Source of the DNA: G963666935 sp963666935
GTDB lineage: Bacteria > Bacillota > Clostridia > Christensenellales > CAG-138
DNA length: 64,000 nucleotides
Assembly (NCBI GenBank): GCA_963666935.1
Contig: OY762936.1
Location: 930,001 to 994,000, forward strand
Reading direction: 5' to 3'
Shown in pieces: positions 50,640-59,446 of this stretch. Every line of letters begins with the position of its first letter. Position 1 is the stretch's first letter. The notes under the pieces were generated by a model. That model had not been told where the DNA came from. It saw nothing but the letters and a program-made list of their open reading frames with translations, and searched no databases. The position numbers and the translations under genes are program-made.

Positions 50640-50671
50640 TTAGACCATGGGGAAATTAGACCATGGGGAAA
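50640..50671 (+). repeat. Two tandem copies of a 16-bp unit
   Basis: TTAGACCATGGGGAAA occurs twice in direct tandem (50640-50655 and 50656-50671) between the two paralogous membrane genes. It probably arose by slippage. Confidence 0.8.
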
Positions 50672-50728
50672 TGAGCGGTGATTGGTTTTTAGAGGCACAG
50701 GGACAATACGAAAACGAATCAGTGCCGC

Positions 50729-50758
50729 TTGATACAGCAGATCGGGCTATGGTATACT
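50729..50758 (+). promoter_or_regulatory. Promoter of the second paralogous membrane gene
   Basis: TTGATA (50729-50734), an 18-base spacer and TATACT (50753-50758). It is near-identical to the promoter at 50090, showing that the duplication included the promoter. Confidence 0.65.
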
Positions 50759-50802
50759 TGTACATGCGAAAACCATGAGAAACATGAGAAAGAGGAAGAA
50801 AA

Positions 50803-51240
50803 GTGGTAGAATCCAAATCGTTTATCATATTTTCCAAGTGGAAGGGCTGGTTGATCACCGGGCTGCTTCCCGTTGTTGCGGGCCTGTTGGCCTTGTGTGC
50901 CAAGTCGTCTTGGACCTCCTTGCTCAACTGGGGTGCGCTGGCTGCCGGCATTTACTTCTTATTTGGATATACTATGGCCCTGATTTTTGATAAAAAGGTA
51001 AAGAAGCAACTTAAGGAATACAACCCCAAACTGGATGAAATGCTTAAAAAATTAGGGGAGAAAAAATACATTAGGCGTGCAGGCCCAGAAATTCCAACCC
51101 ATAAGGTAGAGCAATGCCTACAGCAAGATCCCAGGGGCGATGAGATCCTGAGCGAATGTAAAGCGGCAAACGTCATGATAAACATTAATATGATGACGCC
51201 GCCGGCGATTCTTTTGGGGATCATTCTATTTGCCCTTTAA
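50803..51240 (+). CDS. Small membrane protein, tandem paralogue 2
   Basis: The 145-residue protein starts at GTG with AGAGGAAG upstream and has the same design as paralogue 1. Shared strings include ESKSFIIFSKW, GWLITGL, IRRAGPEIP against IKRAGPGIP, and DEILSECKAANVMININM against DQILSECRAVNAMLNVNM. The conserved soluble core RAGPxIPxxKVxxxLQxD between helices 2 and 3 may be the functional part. The family is unknown to me. The malQ start follows four bases after the stop, so both are likely on one transcript. Confidence 0.8.
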   Translation: MVESKSFIIFSKWKGWLITGLLPVVAGLLALCAKSSWTSLLNWGALAAGIYFLFGYTMALIFDKKVKKQLKEYNPKLDEMLKKLGEKKYIRRAGPEIPTHKVEQCLQQDPRGDEILSECKAANVMININMMTPPAILLGIILFAL

Positions 51241-51244
51241 AAGC

Positions 51245-52738
51245 ATGAAGCGCGCAAGTGGCGTGTTGGCGCCCCTGTTTTCGCTGCCATCTTCCCATGG
51301 GATCGGAACCATGGGGGCAAGCGCGTATTCATTTGTTGATTTTTTAAAAAAAGCAGGACAGACTTACTGGCAGCTGCTGCCGCTGGGGCCTACCGGCTTT
51401 GGCGATTCCCCGTATCAGGCGCTTTCGTCTTTTGCGGGGAATCCTTATTTCATTGACCTGGATCTGCTTGTCAAGGACGGGCTCATCACTCGCACCGAAA
51501 TGGAGGCGGAGGAATGGGGGCGCGAGGCGGGGAGGATCGATTATGGGAAAATTTTCACCGCCCGGCTGCCACTGCTGAAAAAGGCGTATGCGCGCGGCGG
51601 GTATACCCGGGAATGCGCGTGCTTTGCGGAGGAAAACCAGCATTGGCTGCGGACTTACGCCCTATTTATGGCCGCAAAGGAACACTTTGGGATGCGGGCC
51701 TGGCCGGACTGGGAAGATGCTACAATCCGCCTGCATGAGAAGCGGGCCGTAGAGAAATATGAGGCACTGCTCAAGGACGAAATCGCATTTGTTCAGTTCG
51801 TTCAGTATCTGTTTTTTCGCCAGTGGAACATGCTGCGAGAATACGTGCACGCGGCGGGCATAAAACTCATCGGCGACCTGCCCATCTATGTCGCGCTGGA
51901 TTCCGCCGACGCGTGGGCTCACCCGGAGTTGTTTCTGCTGGACGAAAATCACCGGCCCTTTGAGGTGGCCGGTGTACCGCCGGACTACTTCAGCAAAAAC
52001 GGACAGCTTTGGGGGAATCCCCTGTACCGCTGGGATCGGATGCAAGAGGATGGCTACCGCTGGTGGATGGAGCGGATTATGGGGACCGCGGTGCTTTTTG
52101 ACGGGATACGCTTTGATCATTTTCGGGGACTTTCCAGCTATTGGTGCGTTCCCGCCGGAGAAAAGACGGCGAGAAAGGGTGAATGGCGCAGGGGGCCGGG
52201 GCTGGATTTCATTCGGGCGGTACAGGCGCATTTCCCGGAGCTGATACTGATTGCGGAGGATTTGGGTCTCCTTGACGAAGATATTCTGCTTTTGCTTGAA
52301 CAGTCGGGCTATCCGGGCATGCGGGTGATGGAATTTGCCTTTGATTTTGACGTAAATAACCGCCACTTGCCGCACAATTATATCGAGAACTGCGTTTGCT
52401 ATATCGGCACCCACGACAACGGGACGCTGCGCGAATGGCCCGAAAAGAAAACGGCCGCCGCGCGGGCGTATTTTAATATGGAAGACGAAGCCTTTCACTG
52501 GGGATTAATCCGGGGTGGCATGGCTTCTGAGGCCAACCTTTTTATTGCCCGGATGCAGGATTATTTGGACTCTCCGGCTTCTGCCCGTATCAACACGCCG
52601 GGCACCGCGAAGGACAACTGGAGGTGGCGGTTGTACGAGGGCGACGCATCCGAAGCGCTGGCACAAAAAATACAGAAAATGACTGCGCAGTATGGAAGAG
52701 CCAGCCTTTGCGCAGGGGAAAGAAAAATAAGCGACTAG
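51245..52738 (+). CDS. malQ: 4-alpha-glucanotransferase (amylomaltase)
   Basis: GH77 enzyme that disproportionates maltodextrins, 497 residues. The family begins KRASGVLAPLFSLPSSHGIGTMG and shows the catalytic residues in IRFDHFRGLSSYW (Asp nucleophile), IAEDLG (acid/base Glu) and GTHDNGT (Asp). It also has ARINTPGTAKDNWRWR near the C-terminus. The ATG at 51245 has no clear Shine-Dalgarno and sits five bases after the stop of the preceding gene, suggesting translational coupling. An in-frame TTG at 51230 is an alternative. It acts with GlgP (44536) in glucan use. Confidence 0.95.
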   Translation: MKRASGVLAPLFSLPSSHGIGTMGASAYSFVDFLKKAGQTYWQLLPLGPTGFGDSPYQALSSFAGNPYFIDLDLLVKDGLITRTEMEAEEWGREAGRIDYGKIFTARLPLLKKAYARGGYTRECACFAEENQHWLRTYALFMAAKEHFGMRAWPDWEDATIRLHEKRAVEKYEALLKDEIAFVQFVQYLFFRQWNMLREYVHAAGIKLIGDLPIYVALDSADAWAHPELFLLDENHRPFEVAGVPPDYFSKNGQLWGNPLYRWDRMQEDGYRWWMERIMGTAVLFDGIRFDHFRGLSSYWCVPAGEKTARKGEWRRGPGLDFIRAVQAHFPELILIAEDLGLLDEDILLLLEQSGYPGMRVMEFAFDFDVNNRHLPHNYIENCVCYIGTHDNGTLREWPEKKTAAARAYFNMEDEAFHWGLIRGGMASEANLFIARMQDYLDSPASARINTPGTAKDNWRWRLYEGDASEALAQKIQKMTAQYGRASLCAGERKISD

Positions 52739-52755
52739 AAATTTTGGAGGTCAAT

Positions 52756-53319
52756 ATGCAAAACAACAGAAAATGGGCTTTGAAGGATATGCTTTATATC
52801 GCCATATGTAGCGCGCTCATTGCGGTATGCGCTTGGATTTCTATTCCCATGACGGTTCCCGTGACGCTGCAGACCTTTGGGGTGTTTGCGACGGTGGGAC
52901 TCTTAGGCACAAAGCGGGGACTGGCGGCGGTGGCGGTCTATATCCTGCTGGGCGCAATCGGCCTGCCCGTATTTTCGGAGTTTAGGGGCGGGTTTGGCAT
53001 GTTGGTGGGCGCCACCGGTGGCTATATTATGGGATTTTTGCTTCTGGCGCTGGTGATGGGCTGGATTATGCAAAAGGGCAAAAAGAGTGTTTGGAACATG
53101 GTACTGGCCATGGCGGCTGGCTTGCTGGTTTGTTACGCGGCAGGCACCGCGTGGTTTGTTTATGCGTACACCGGCCCCCAAGGCAAGGTCGATGTGGTGA
53201 CTGCGCTTTCTTGGTGCGTGATTCCGTTTCTGCCGTTTGACGCCGCGAAGATCGCTTTGGCTGTCTTTATTGTCAAGCGGGTGGACAAATACGTCAATGC
53301 TGTTCAAAAGGGTTCCTGA
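52756..53319 (+). CDS. bioY: Biotin transporter BioY (ECF S component)
   Basis: The 187-residue protein has six membrane helices and the BioY patterns: PMTVPVTLQTFGVFATVGLLGTKRGLAAVAVYILLGAIGLPVFSEFRGG, GATGGYIMGF and ALSWCVIPFLPFDAAKIALA. It is the substrate-binding S subunit and needs a shared ECF energising module encoded elsewhere. GGAGG lies five bases before the ATG. It starts 17 bases after malQ, with no functional link between them. A strong terminator follows. Confidence 0.95.
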   Translation: MQNNRKWALKDMLYIAICSALIAVCAWISIPMTVPVTLQTFGVFATVGLLGTKRGLAAVAVYILLGAIGLPVFSEFRGGFGMLVGATGGYIMGFLLLALVMGWIMQKGKKSVWNMVLAMAAGLLVCYAAGTAWFVYAYTGPQGKVDVVTALSWCVIPFLPFDAAKIALAVFIVKRVDKYVNAVQKGS

Positions 53320-53427
53320 AGCGGAGGGGCGGACAGGACACAATGCAAAAAACCGCCGGGGATTTCCCCGGCGGTTTATATTTGTGGCAAGGAGAGATGA
53401 CCCTCTCCGGCTTTGAAGGCCTTCATG
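53311..53427 (+). repeat. Direct repeat R1 (bioY 3' end plus terminator)
   Basis: From GGTTCCTGAAGCGG to GGCCTTCATG this stretch is repeated imperfectly at 62301-62414. Both copies contain TGCAAAAAACCGC, a GC-rich hairpin, GGCGGTTT, GGCAAGG and a final GGCCTTC. The bioY stop codon lies at the same place as a stop in the other copy. The two copies bracket the AT-rich transporter region. Confidence 0.7.
53349..53379 (+). terminator. Terminator of bioY
   Basis: AAACCGCCGGGG and CCCCGGCGGTTT pair around ATTT, followed by ATATTTGT. It lies 30 bases after the bioY stop. Confidence 0.85.
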
Positions 53428-53809
53428 TTGTCTTATGTACCGTGGTGCGGTCACTTTTAAAACATAGCGGTTATTTTTATGCCAGAATGGTATGATTCTC
53501 TTAGCAAGCGGGCATTGCGTATAGAATATGAGGTGTGGTAAACGGAGGACGGTGGGTTGAGAGGACGCGTGATAATGCTGTTGCTTTTTTCTTTATCTGT
53601 GTGCATGGTGTTCCATTCCCGCATCATATTTGATCAAACGATATAATATGTATAGATAAAGAGTATTGTGCCGAAGCACAAGAGTTGGCACAAGATTTTG
53701 GGCTATAATGACATTGAATTAATATTTCACTGTGCTAGACTATATTTAGGGTAGTTTTTTTGAACTGAGGAAAAAGATATTAATTATAAAAAGAATCAAT
53801 ATAAACTGC
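53428..53809. other. AT-rich region with one small open frame, no supported gene
   Basis: Only a 29-codon frame at 53557-53646 stands out: a TTG start with GGAGGAC upstream and a signal-peptide-like product, MRGRVIMLLLFSLSVCMVFH. It ends at once in TAA and looks like a decapitated exported-protein gene. The rest up to 53809 shows no coding signal. It lies directly after repeat R1. Confidence 0.4.
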
Positions 53810-53940
53810 ATTTGCTCCGAAAATGCAATGCCTTGTCTGATTGTATTCATGGAACAGGTGCGTTTTTGAACAAAGTATACAATATTTGCTCTGAAAATGT
53901 AGCATCTTGACTGATTGTATTCGTGGAACGGGCACGTTAT
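53798..53940 (+). repeat. Two tandem copies of a roughly 74-bp unit
   Basis: ATTTGCTCCGAAAATG ... CTGATTGTATTCATGGAAC ... CGTT (from 53810) recurs as ATTTGCTCTGAAAATG ... CTGATTGTATTCGTGGAAC ... CGTT (from 53884). About 50 of 56 aligned bases match, with a spacing of 74. No further copies are seen. Confidence 0.75.
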
Positions 53941-53959
53941 AATTTCTCATAGGACAACG

Positions 53960-54137
53960 ATGCACATGGATTGCTTATCATTTGGGCAATATCTTGTCCA
54001 ATTACGAAAAGAAGTTCAATAAGCCAAAAGAAATTAGCAGAAACGCCCAGGTGACAAATAATACAACGAGTGGCATGGGGATGGTCTGGGTTAAGCCCGG
54101 CTCTGTAACTTTGGATAAGGTTTGCAATGGCCATTAA
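53960..54137 (+). pseudogene. Decayed HTH (Xre-like) regulator fragment
   Basis: ATG 53966 reads MDCLSFGQYLVQLRKE then stops. The next frame continues ISQKKLAETP, and a third frame continues VTNN. Joined, this resembles the first helix-turn-helix of an Xre repressor (GQYLxxLRKEKGLSQKKLAExLGVTxxxIS). At least two frameshifts are needed. It is suggestive but short, so a chance resemblance is possible. Confidence 0.4.
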
Positions 54138-54194
54138 GTAGCGAGAAACCGTTTAGCGAGTGGCGAACGTAAGGCTCAGTTAGAATTTATTGGT

Positions 54195-54683
54195 ATGCTG
54201 GATGAGCTTTATCCCAAGGAACATAATTATACACAAGCCAAAAACGGAAATGGAATGTTGGTTGAGGGCGCTCAACATATTTGTCAGGAAACGGATTGCG
54301 AGTTTGGATCGAACGATGTAAATTGGATAAAGGAATACATCAACGAGAACTACATGAAAGGAATCAGCCTTAATACAATTGCGCAACTTTTGAATGTCAC
54401 CCTAAATTACTCAAGCAAGGTTTTTCACGAACGCATGGGGTGCAAATTCATTGACTATATTTCAGATGTCCGCATCAATCATGCAAAACGTTGCTTATTA
54501 TTCTACCCGGGAATCAAAGTAATGAAAGAAGTAGCCGGAATGGTAAAATATGCCAGCTACCGGTATTTCGCAAAAATCTTTATACGCTTGACGGGATGCC
54601 GGCCTTCGGAATATGCGTCTCGGTATAAAAAAGAAAAGCTCATGTCAAATCTGGGCAGACAGAGCGGAAATATGGAAGCATGA
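54195..54683 (+). pseudogene. AraC-type DNA-binding fragment of a response regulator
   Basis: The 162-residue frame carries a complete AraC/XylS double helix-turn-helix: IKEYINENYMKGISLNTIAQLLNVTLNYSSKVFHERMGCKFIDYISDVRINHAKRCLL, then VAGMVKYASYRYFAKIFIRLTGCRPSEYASRY. It resembles the C-terminus of YesN-like response regulators but lacks the receiver domain. The frame is already open from 54138 without a start codon, and ATG 54195 has no Shine-Dalgarno site. It is therefore most likely a 5'-truncated gene that once regulated the peptide transporter 165 bases downstream. It could still be expressed as a short regulator. Confidence 0.65.
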
Positions 54684-54848
54684 TGCCAGTATATCACTTA
54701 AAGAGTGTAGAAAAAGACCTATAGTAAAAAGAGTGTGTTTACACCCATGTGTGTGAGGATATATAATAACAGAGCAGAGACCATTCATTGTAGAACCATT
54801 TCGAACATTGGGGAAGAACACAAAAAACAAAAAAAAGGAGACATTGAA

Positions 54849-56471
54849 ATGAAAACAAACGTAAGAAGTATACTCTGTCTGATTATGGCCGCCATTATGA
54901 TGATTGCAGTGGCCGGATGCAGCACTGGTACCTCGACAGACGGTGCAACAGCAACCGCTGCGCCGAATCTCCCCATAATGACCGCCTCACCTGCAAGCAC
55001 GGCAGCCCCCGCTCCAACAAAAGATACTTTGATTATGGGTATGACGTATGAGTGCTCCAAATTGGATCCGGGCGGTGACTCTACCTCTAATGCCATGGGG
55101 GTTATTGCCAACATTTATGACAGTTTGGTATGCCCCAAGGCGGATGACGCGAGCGTTGTGGAACCCGCCATCGCTTCCTCTTGGAAATTCTCCGAAGATG
55201 GACAGACACTTACTTTTGAGCTTCGTGATGACGTGACATTCCATGACGGCACCAAAATGACGGCTGATGACGTTGTATATTCCTTGAACTTCGCCCTCGC
55301 TCAGCCCCTTAACTCACCTGCGGCCGGAATGATCGATGATGTCACCAAAGTCGATGACTCTCATGTGTCAATTCATCTGATCTATGCCTACAAGCCGATT
55401 TTGATGATGCTGTATGGCCCCTCATTCGGGATCATTAGCCAGGCCTTCCATGAAAAATGCATGGAGGACGGCGTCAACTTCAGCAGCGTTGAAAATGGTA
55501 CTGGCGCGTACATACTCAAGGAATGGGTCAGCGGCAACAAGATGGTCCTGGAAGCCAATGACAATTGGTACAACGGCGAAGTGCCGATTAAAAACCTTGT
55601 TTACCAGGTAGTTCCTGATGCCACGACCGGCGCTTTGATGATTGAACAGGGCGAGATTGATGCTTTGTTGGGCATGTCTACCGCTGACAGAGAGCATCTG
55701 GTGAAAGCTGAAGGAATCACTGTTGTGGACGTTTTGAGTGCTGGCACGCATTTCATTGCCATGAATAACACCAAAGCTCCTTTCGACGATCCCAAGGTTC
55801 GCGAGGCGGTCAGCTATGCTGTTAACCGCGAGGAAGCCCTACAGGGCGGGCTCAACGGCATCGGCATAATTAACCCCTTTATCATCACCCCGGGTTTCTT
55901 TGGCTATTATGATGGCTTTGAGCCCAATCCCTATGATCCGGAAAAGGCAAAAGCACTGCTGGCGGAAGCCGGATACCCGGATGGACTGGATGTTACTTGG
56001 AAAGCTGCCAGCGATTCCTGGTATGCTACTCCTGCTCAGGTCGTAGCGGAACAGCTGCGTCAGGTTGGATTCAATGTTGATCTTCAACTTATGGAGAGAG
56101 CACCTTACCTTGCTGAGGTTCAATCTGATAAGATGGATTATCAACTTACCAACTACCTGACCTGGGGCACCTATCCGGATGCCGATGCATCTATGTATAA
56201 TAAATTCCACACTTCTATGTGGGGTAAACCACAGCAGAACTATGGGTTTGCCGGCAACGCCGAAACAGATGCTCTTCTGGATAAGGCGAGAACCTCCTTG
56301 GACGATCAGGTAAGACTCGATTGCTATAAGGAGCTTGCAGAGATCAATAAGGAAAACAACTGGTATATCATGCTCATGTGCGGTTCTAACGCTATCGTAG
56401 TCAGCAATGAAATCCAGGACTTTGCACCGAATTCCTATGCTATTTACCGGGTTTACAACTGGCACTTCTAA
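54849..56471 (+). CDS. Peptide/nickel-type ABC transporter substrate-binding lipoprotein (SBP_bac_5)
   Basis: The 540-residue lipoprotein has a signal ending MIAVAGCSTG (Cys23), a Thr/Ala-rich linker, and the family 5 solute-binding fold. Characteristic strings are LEPAIASSW-like VVEPAIASSWKFSEDGQTLTFELRDDVTFHDGTKMTADDVVYSLNFA, DDPKVREAVSYAVNREE and NPYDPEKAKALLAEAGYPDG. It would deliver oligopeptides or dipeptides to the permeases encoded next. AAGGAG lies eight bases before ATG 54849. It is the first gene of a complete five-gene importer operon. Confidence 0.94.
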   Translation: MKTNVRSILCLIMAAIMMIAVAGCSTGTSTDGATATAAPNLPIMTASPASTAAPAPTKDTLIMGMTYECSKLDPGGDSTSNAMGVIANIYDSLVCPKADDASVVEPAIASSWKFSEDGQTLTFELRDDVTFHDGTKMTADDVVYSLNFALAQPLNSPAAGMIDDVTKVDDSHVSIHLIYAYKPILMMLYGPSFGIISQAFHEKCMEDGVNFSSVENGTGAYILKEWVSGNKMVLEANDNWYNGEVPIKNLVYQVVPDATTGALMIEQGEIDALLGMSTADREHLVKAEGITVVDVLSAGTHFIAMNNTKAPFDDPKVREAVSYAVNREEALQGGLNGIGIINPFIITPGFFGYYDGFEPNPYDPEKAKALLAEAGYPDGLDVTWKAASDSWYATPAQVVAEQLRQVGFNVDLQLMERAPYLAEVQSDKMDYQLTNYLTWGTYPDADASMYNKFHTSMWGKPQQNYGFAGNAETDALLDKARTSLDDQVRLDCYKELAEINKENNWYIMLMCGSNAIVVSNEIQDFAPNSYAIYRVYNWHF

Positions 56472-56584
56472 AATTGATTTGAACGAATTCGTCGTTCTAA
56501 ATTAGAAAATGTAATGGGATGGTAACCAGATTCGTCTCAGGTTGCCATCCTGCTACGTTTCAAGAAAGGAAGAAATATGGAAAT

Positions 56585-57520
56585 ATGCTAAAAATGGTTA
56601 TAAAGCGACTTTTAATATTGATCCCGGTATTAGTGGGTATTTCGCTTATATTGTTTTCCATCATGAATCTTACCCCGGGCGATCCAGCTCAATTATTGCT
56701 TGGAGACAGCGCTACCGAACAGTCGATAGCGGATCTAAGGGAGGAATTGGGATTAAACGGTAGTTTTGGAGAGAGGTACTTTAATTACCTTAAGAATGTA
56801 GTCAAAGGGGATTTTGGAGAGTCTTACCGAACCAGAGGCCCGGTATATGATGAGGTGTTTGCGCGATTCCCCAATACGCTTAAGCTTGCATTTACTGCCA
56901 TTTTTATCGCTTCAGTCTTCGGCGTACTTTTTGGGATTATCTCGGCAGTGAAGCAGTATTCCCTCGTAGACAATATCACACTTGGGGCCACGCTCTTACT
57001 GACATCGGTGCCTGATTTTTGGTTCGGCCTCATGCTGATGCTTCTATTCTCAGTATCGTTGGGCTGGTTGCCATTGTCCGGAGCGGAGTCATGGAAAAGT
57101 TTTATTTTGCCTGGTATTACTGCTTCGGCCAATTACCTAGCATATACCATAAGAATGACGCGTTCTTCCATGCTGGACGTCATTCGTATGGACTATGTTC
57201 GCACAGCCCGAGCCAAGGGGGCCACAGAAAGATCAGTGGTTTATCATCATGCGCTAAGGAATGCGCTTTTGCCAGTGGTTACGCTTATTGGTGTTAATAT
57301 GGGATGGCAGCTGGGAGGTACCATTATTATTGAACAGGTGTTTGGAATTCCGGGCATCGGGTCATTGATGATTACTTCTATTAGATTAAAGGATACGCCC
57401 GTGGTAATGGCGACCGTATTGTTCATATCCGTCTTATCCAGCCTGATCAATCTGGCAACGGATATACTCTACGGTTACATTGATCCGAGAGTGAAATCCC
57501 AATATACCAATAGTCGATAA
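56585..57520 (+). CDS. Peptide ABC transporter permease, DppB/OppB type
   Basis: The 311-residue inner-membrane protein has six helices. It has the typical start MLKMVIKRLLILIPVLVGISLILFSIMNLTPGDPA and the EAA loop DYVRTARAKGATERSVVYHHALRNALLPVVTLIG, which docks to the ATPases. Further family strings are GVNMGWQLGGTIIIEQVFGIPGIG. The start at 56585 is chosen from the family N-terminus; the Shine-Dalgarno is weak. It lies about 115 bases after the binding protein gene and 12 bases before the second permease. Confidence 0.94.
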   Translation: MLKMVIKRLLILIPVLVGISLILFSIMNLTPGDPAQLLLGDSATEQSIADLREELGLNGSFGERYFNYLKNVVKGDFGESYRTRGPVYDEVFARFPNTLKLAFTAIFIASVFGVLFGIISAVKQYSLVDNITLGATLLLTSVPDFWFGLMLMLLFSVSLGWLPLSGAESWKSFILPGITASANYLAYTIRMTRSSMLDVIRMDYVRTARAKGATERSVVYHHALRNALLPVVTLIGVNMGWQLGGTIIIEQVFGIPGIGSLMITSIRLKDTPVVMATVLFISVLSSLINLATDILYGYIDPRVKSQYTNSR

Positions 57521-57532
57521 GGAGATGAGAAA

Positions 57533-58444
57533 ATGAATAAGAAAGCAGGTTGTGCATCTGTCGATACAGCGCCGAAGAGCAAACCTAAATATAAGAAAAA
57601 AAGTCAATTAGTTGCAATTGCATTGCGCTTCAAAAAAAACAAATTGGCAGTTTTTGGTCTGTGCCTGTTCGTGTCTCTTTTGCTTGTGTCAGCGGCATCT
57701 CCTTTATTTATTGATTATGATACGGATGTTATTACACAACATATTGCGCAAAGACTACAGGGCGGCACTCCGGAGCACATACTGGGGACAGACGCCTATG
57801 GCAGGGATATATTAGCCAGAGTTATCTGGGGATCAAGAATCTCTATGTTTGTAGGCGTTGGTGTTATTGCGGCGGCCTTGAGTGCTGGTATCATCATCGG
57901 CTCTACTGCGGGATTTTTTGGGGGCAAGCTGGATAATATTATTATGCGTGTTATGGATGTATTTTTAGCCATTCCAAATACATTGCTTGCAATCTCTCTT
58001 GTGGCTGCTTTGGGTAATAGCGTAACTAACTTAATTATTGCCCTAAGTATAAGTCTAACACCAAAAATGTCCCGTATTATTCGTTCTTCTGTTATGTCTT
58101 TGAAGGAACAGGAGTTTATTGAAGCAGCCAGAGCCTGTGGAACTGGTAATGTCAGAATTATACTGCGGCATATCATTCCCAATGCGATGGGACCTATTAT
58201 TGTGGAAGGCACACTCACGATTGCCAGAACGATTATTTCCATTGCAAGTTTAAGCTTCATTGGGCTTGGGATACAGCCACCGGCACCGGAATGGGGGGCT
58301 ATGCTGTCTGAAGCAAAGAAATACATGATCAGTTATCCATATTTGGTTTATGCGCCTGGTATAGCCATTGTGTTGACCGTCATGTCTCTAACACTATTAG
58401 GCGACGGATTGAGAGACGCATTGGATCCGAAGCTAAAAAATTAA
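57533..58444 (+). CDS. Peptide ABC transporter permease, DppC/OppC type
   Basis: The 303-residue second permease has a basic N-terminal extension (KSKPKYKKKSQLV), a first helix (LAVFGLCLFVSLLLVSAASPLF) and a periplasmic loop with HILGTDAYGRDILARVIWGSRISM, diagnostic for DppC. The EAA loop is QEFIEAARACGTGNVRIILRHIIPNAMGPIIVEGTL and the end is LGDGLRDALDPKLKN. AAGGAGATGAG precedes the ATG. It forms the membrane heterodimer with the gene at 56585. Confidence 0.95.
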   Translation: MNKKAGCASVDTAPKSKPKYKKKSQLVAIALRFKKNKLAVFGLCLFVSLLLVSAASPLFIDYDTDVITQHIAQRLQGGTPEHILGTDAYGRDILARVIWGSRISMFVGVGVIAAALSAGIIIGSTAGFFGGKLDNIIMRVMDVFLAIPNTLLAISLVAALGNSVTNLIIALSISLTPKMSRIIRSSVMSLKEQEFIEAARACGTGNVRIILRHIIPNAMGPIIVEGTLTIARTIISIASLSFIGLGIQPPAPEWGAMLSEAKKYMISYPYLVYAPGIAIVLTVMSLTLLGDGLRDALDPKLKN

Positions 58445-58463
58445 CATGCACGGAGGCAATATA

Positions 58464-59435
58464 ATGTTGGACAGTTTATTGGAAATTAAAGATTTATATG
58501 TTGAATACCATACTGACGAGGATGTAGTATACGCAGTCAATGGATTGAATTTAAGCATTTCCAAAGGCGAAACATTGGGTCTGGTAGGCGAAACGGGTGC
58601 AGGAAAAACCACCGCGTGCTTGAGTATTCTTAAGCTACTACCGGACAAGGTTGGGTTTATTACAAAAGGTGAGATCCTGCTTAATGGCAAAAACCTTCTG
58701 GAATTCCATAATGATAAAATGCGCTCGATTCGTGGCAAAGATATCTCCATGATATTTCAGGATCCTATGACCAGTCTTAACCCGGTTTTTACGGTTGGGG
58801 AGCAGATTGCCGAGGTGCTGCAACTGCACTTTCCGGATATTTCGAATGAAAAGATTGAGAAAAAGGTTGATGAAATGTTTAACATGGTGGGATTGCCGCC
58901 AGAACGCAAGCGAGAGTATCCTCATCAGTTTTCCGGTGGTATGAAGCAGCGCATTGTCATTGCAATGGCGCTGGCTTGTCAGCCTGCTCTTTTGCTAGCC
59001 GATGAGCCGACAACCGCTTTGGATGTTACGATTCAGGCCCAGGTACTCAAGCTGATGAAGAACCTCAAGGAGCAGCTGAATACATCGATGATCCTTGTGA
59101 CTCATGACTTGGGGGTTGTCGCACAAACCTGCGATAAGGTTGGTATCATGTACGCCGGGGAAATCATTGAAATGGGAACGGCCGAGGATATTTTTGAGTC
59201 GAAGAAGCATCATCCTTATACCGTTGGCTTATTTGGGTCCATTCCGGATATGACCAAAAAAAATAAGCGGCTCAATCCGATCGAGGGGCTGATGCCTGAT
59301 CCTACGAATCTGCCGAAAGGCTGTAAGTTCAATACGCGTTGCCCTCACTGTATGGAGATTTGCCGTGAGAAGGATCCCGCTAACTATGTAGAGGGCACCC
59401 ATTCGATTAAATGTCATTTGTTCCAGCAGGATTAG
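58464..59435 (+). CDS. Peptide ABC transporter ATP-binding protein, DppD/OppD type
   Basis: The 323-residue ATPase has Walker A GETGAGKTT, signature QFSGGMKQRIVIAMAL, Walker B LLLADEPTTALDV and the switch His in LVTHDLGVV. The C-terminal oligopeptide/dipeptide extension holds the cysteine cluster GCKFNTRCPHCMEIC, which in this subfamily can bind an iron-sulfur cluster. GGAGG lies seven bases before ATG 58464. It pairs with the gene at 59447. Confidence 0.95.
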   Translation: MLDSLLEIKDLYVEYHTDEDVVYAVNGLNLSISKGETLGLVGETGAGKTTACLSILKLLPDKVGFITKGEILLNGKNLLEFHNDKMRSIRGKDISMIFQDPMTSLNPVFTVGEQIAEVLQLHFPDISNEKIEKKVDEMFNMVGLPPERKREYPHQFSGGMKQRIVIAMALACQPALLLADEPTTALDVTIQAQVLKLMKNLKEQLNTSMILVTHDLGVVAQTCDKVGIMYAGEIIEMGTAEDIFESKKHHPYTVGLFGSIPDMTKKNKRLNPIEGLMPDPTNLPKGCKFNTRCPHCMEICREKDPANYVEGTHSIKCHLFQQD

Positions 59436-59446
59436 GAGGGAAAGCA

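Noticed and set aside
50640..50671. CRISPR-like repeats
   Set aside because: Two adjacent 16-bp copies without spacers, and the 74-bp pair at 53798-53940 likewise has no spacer structure. No cas genes are in the window.
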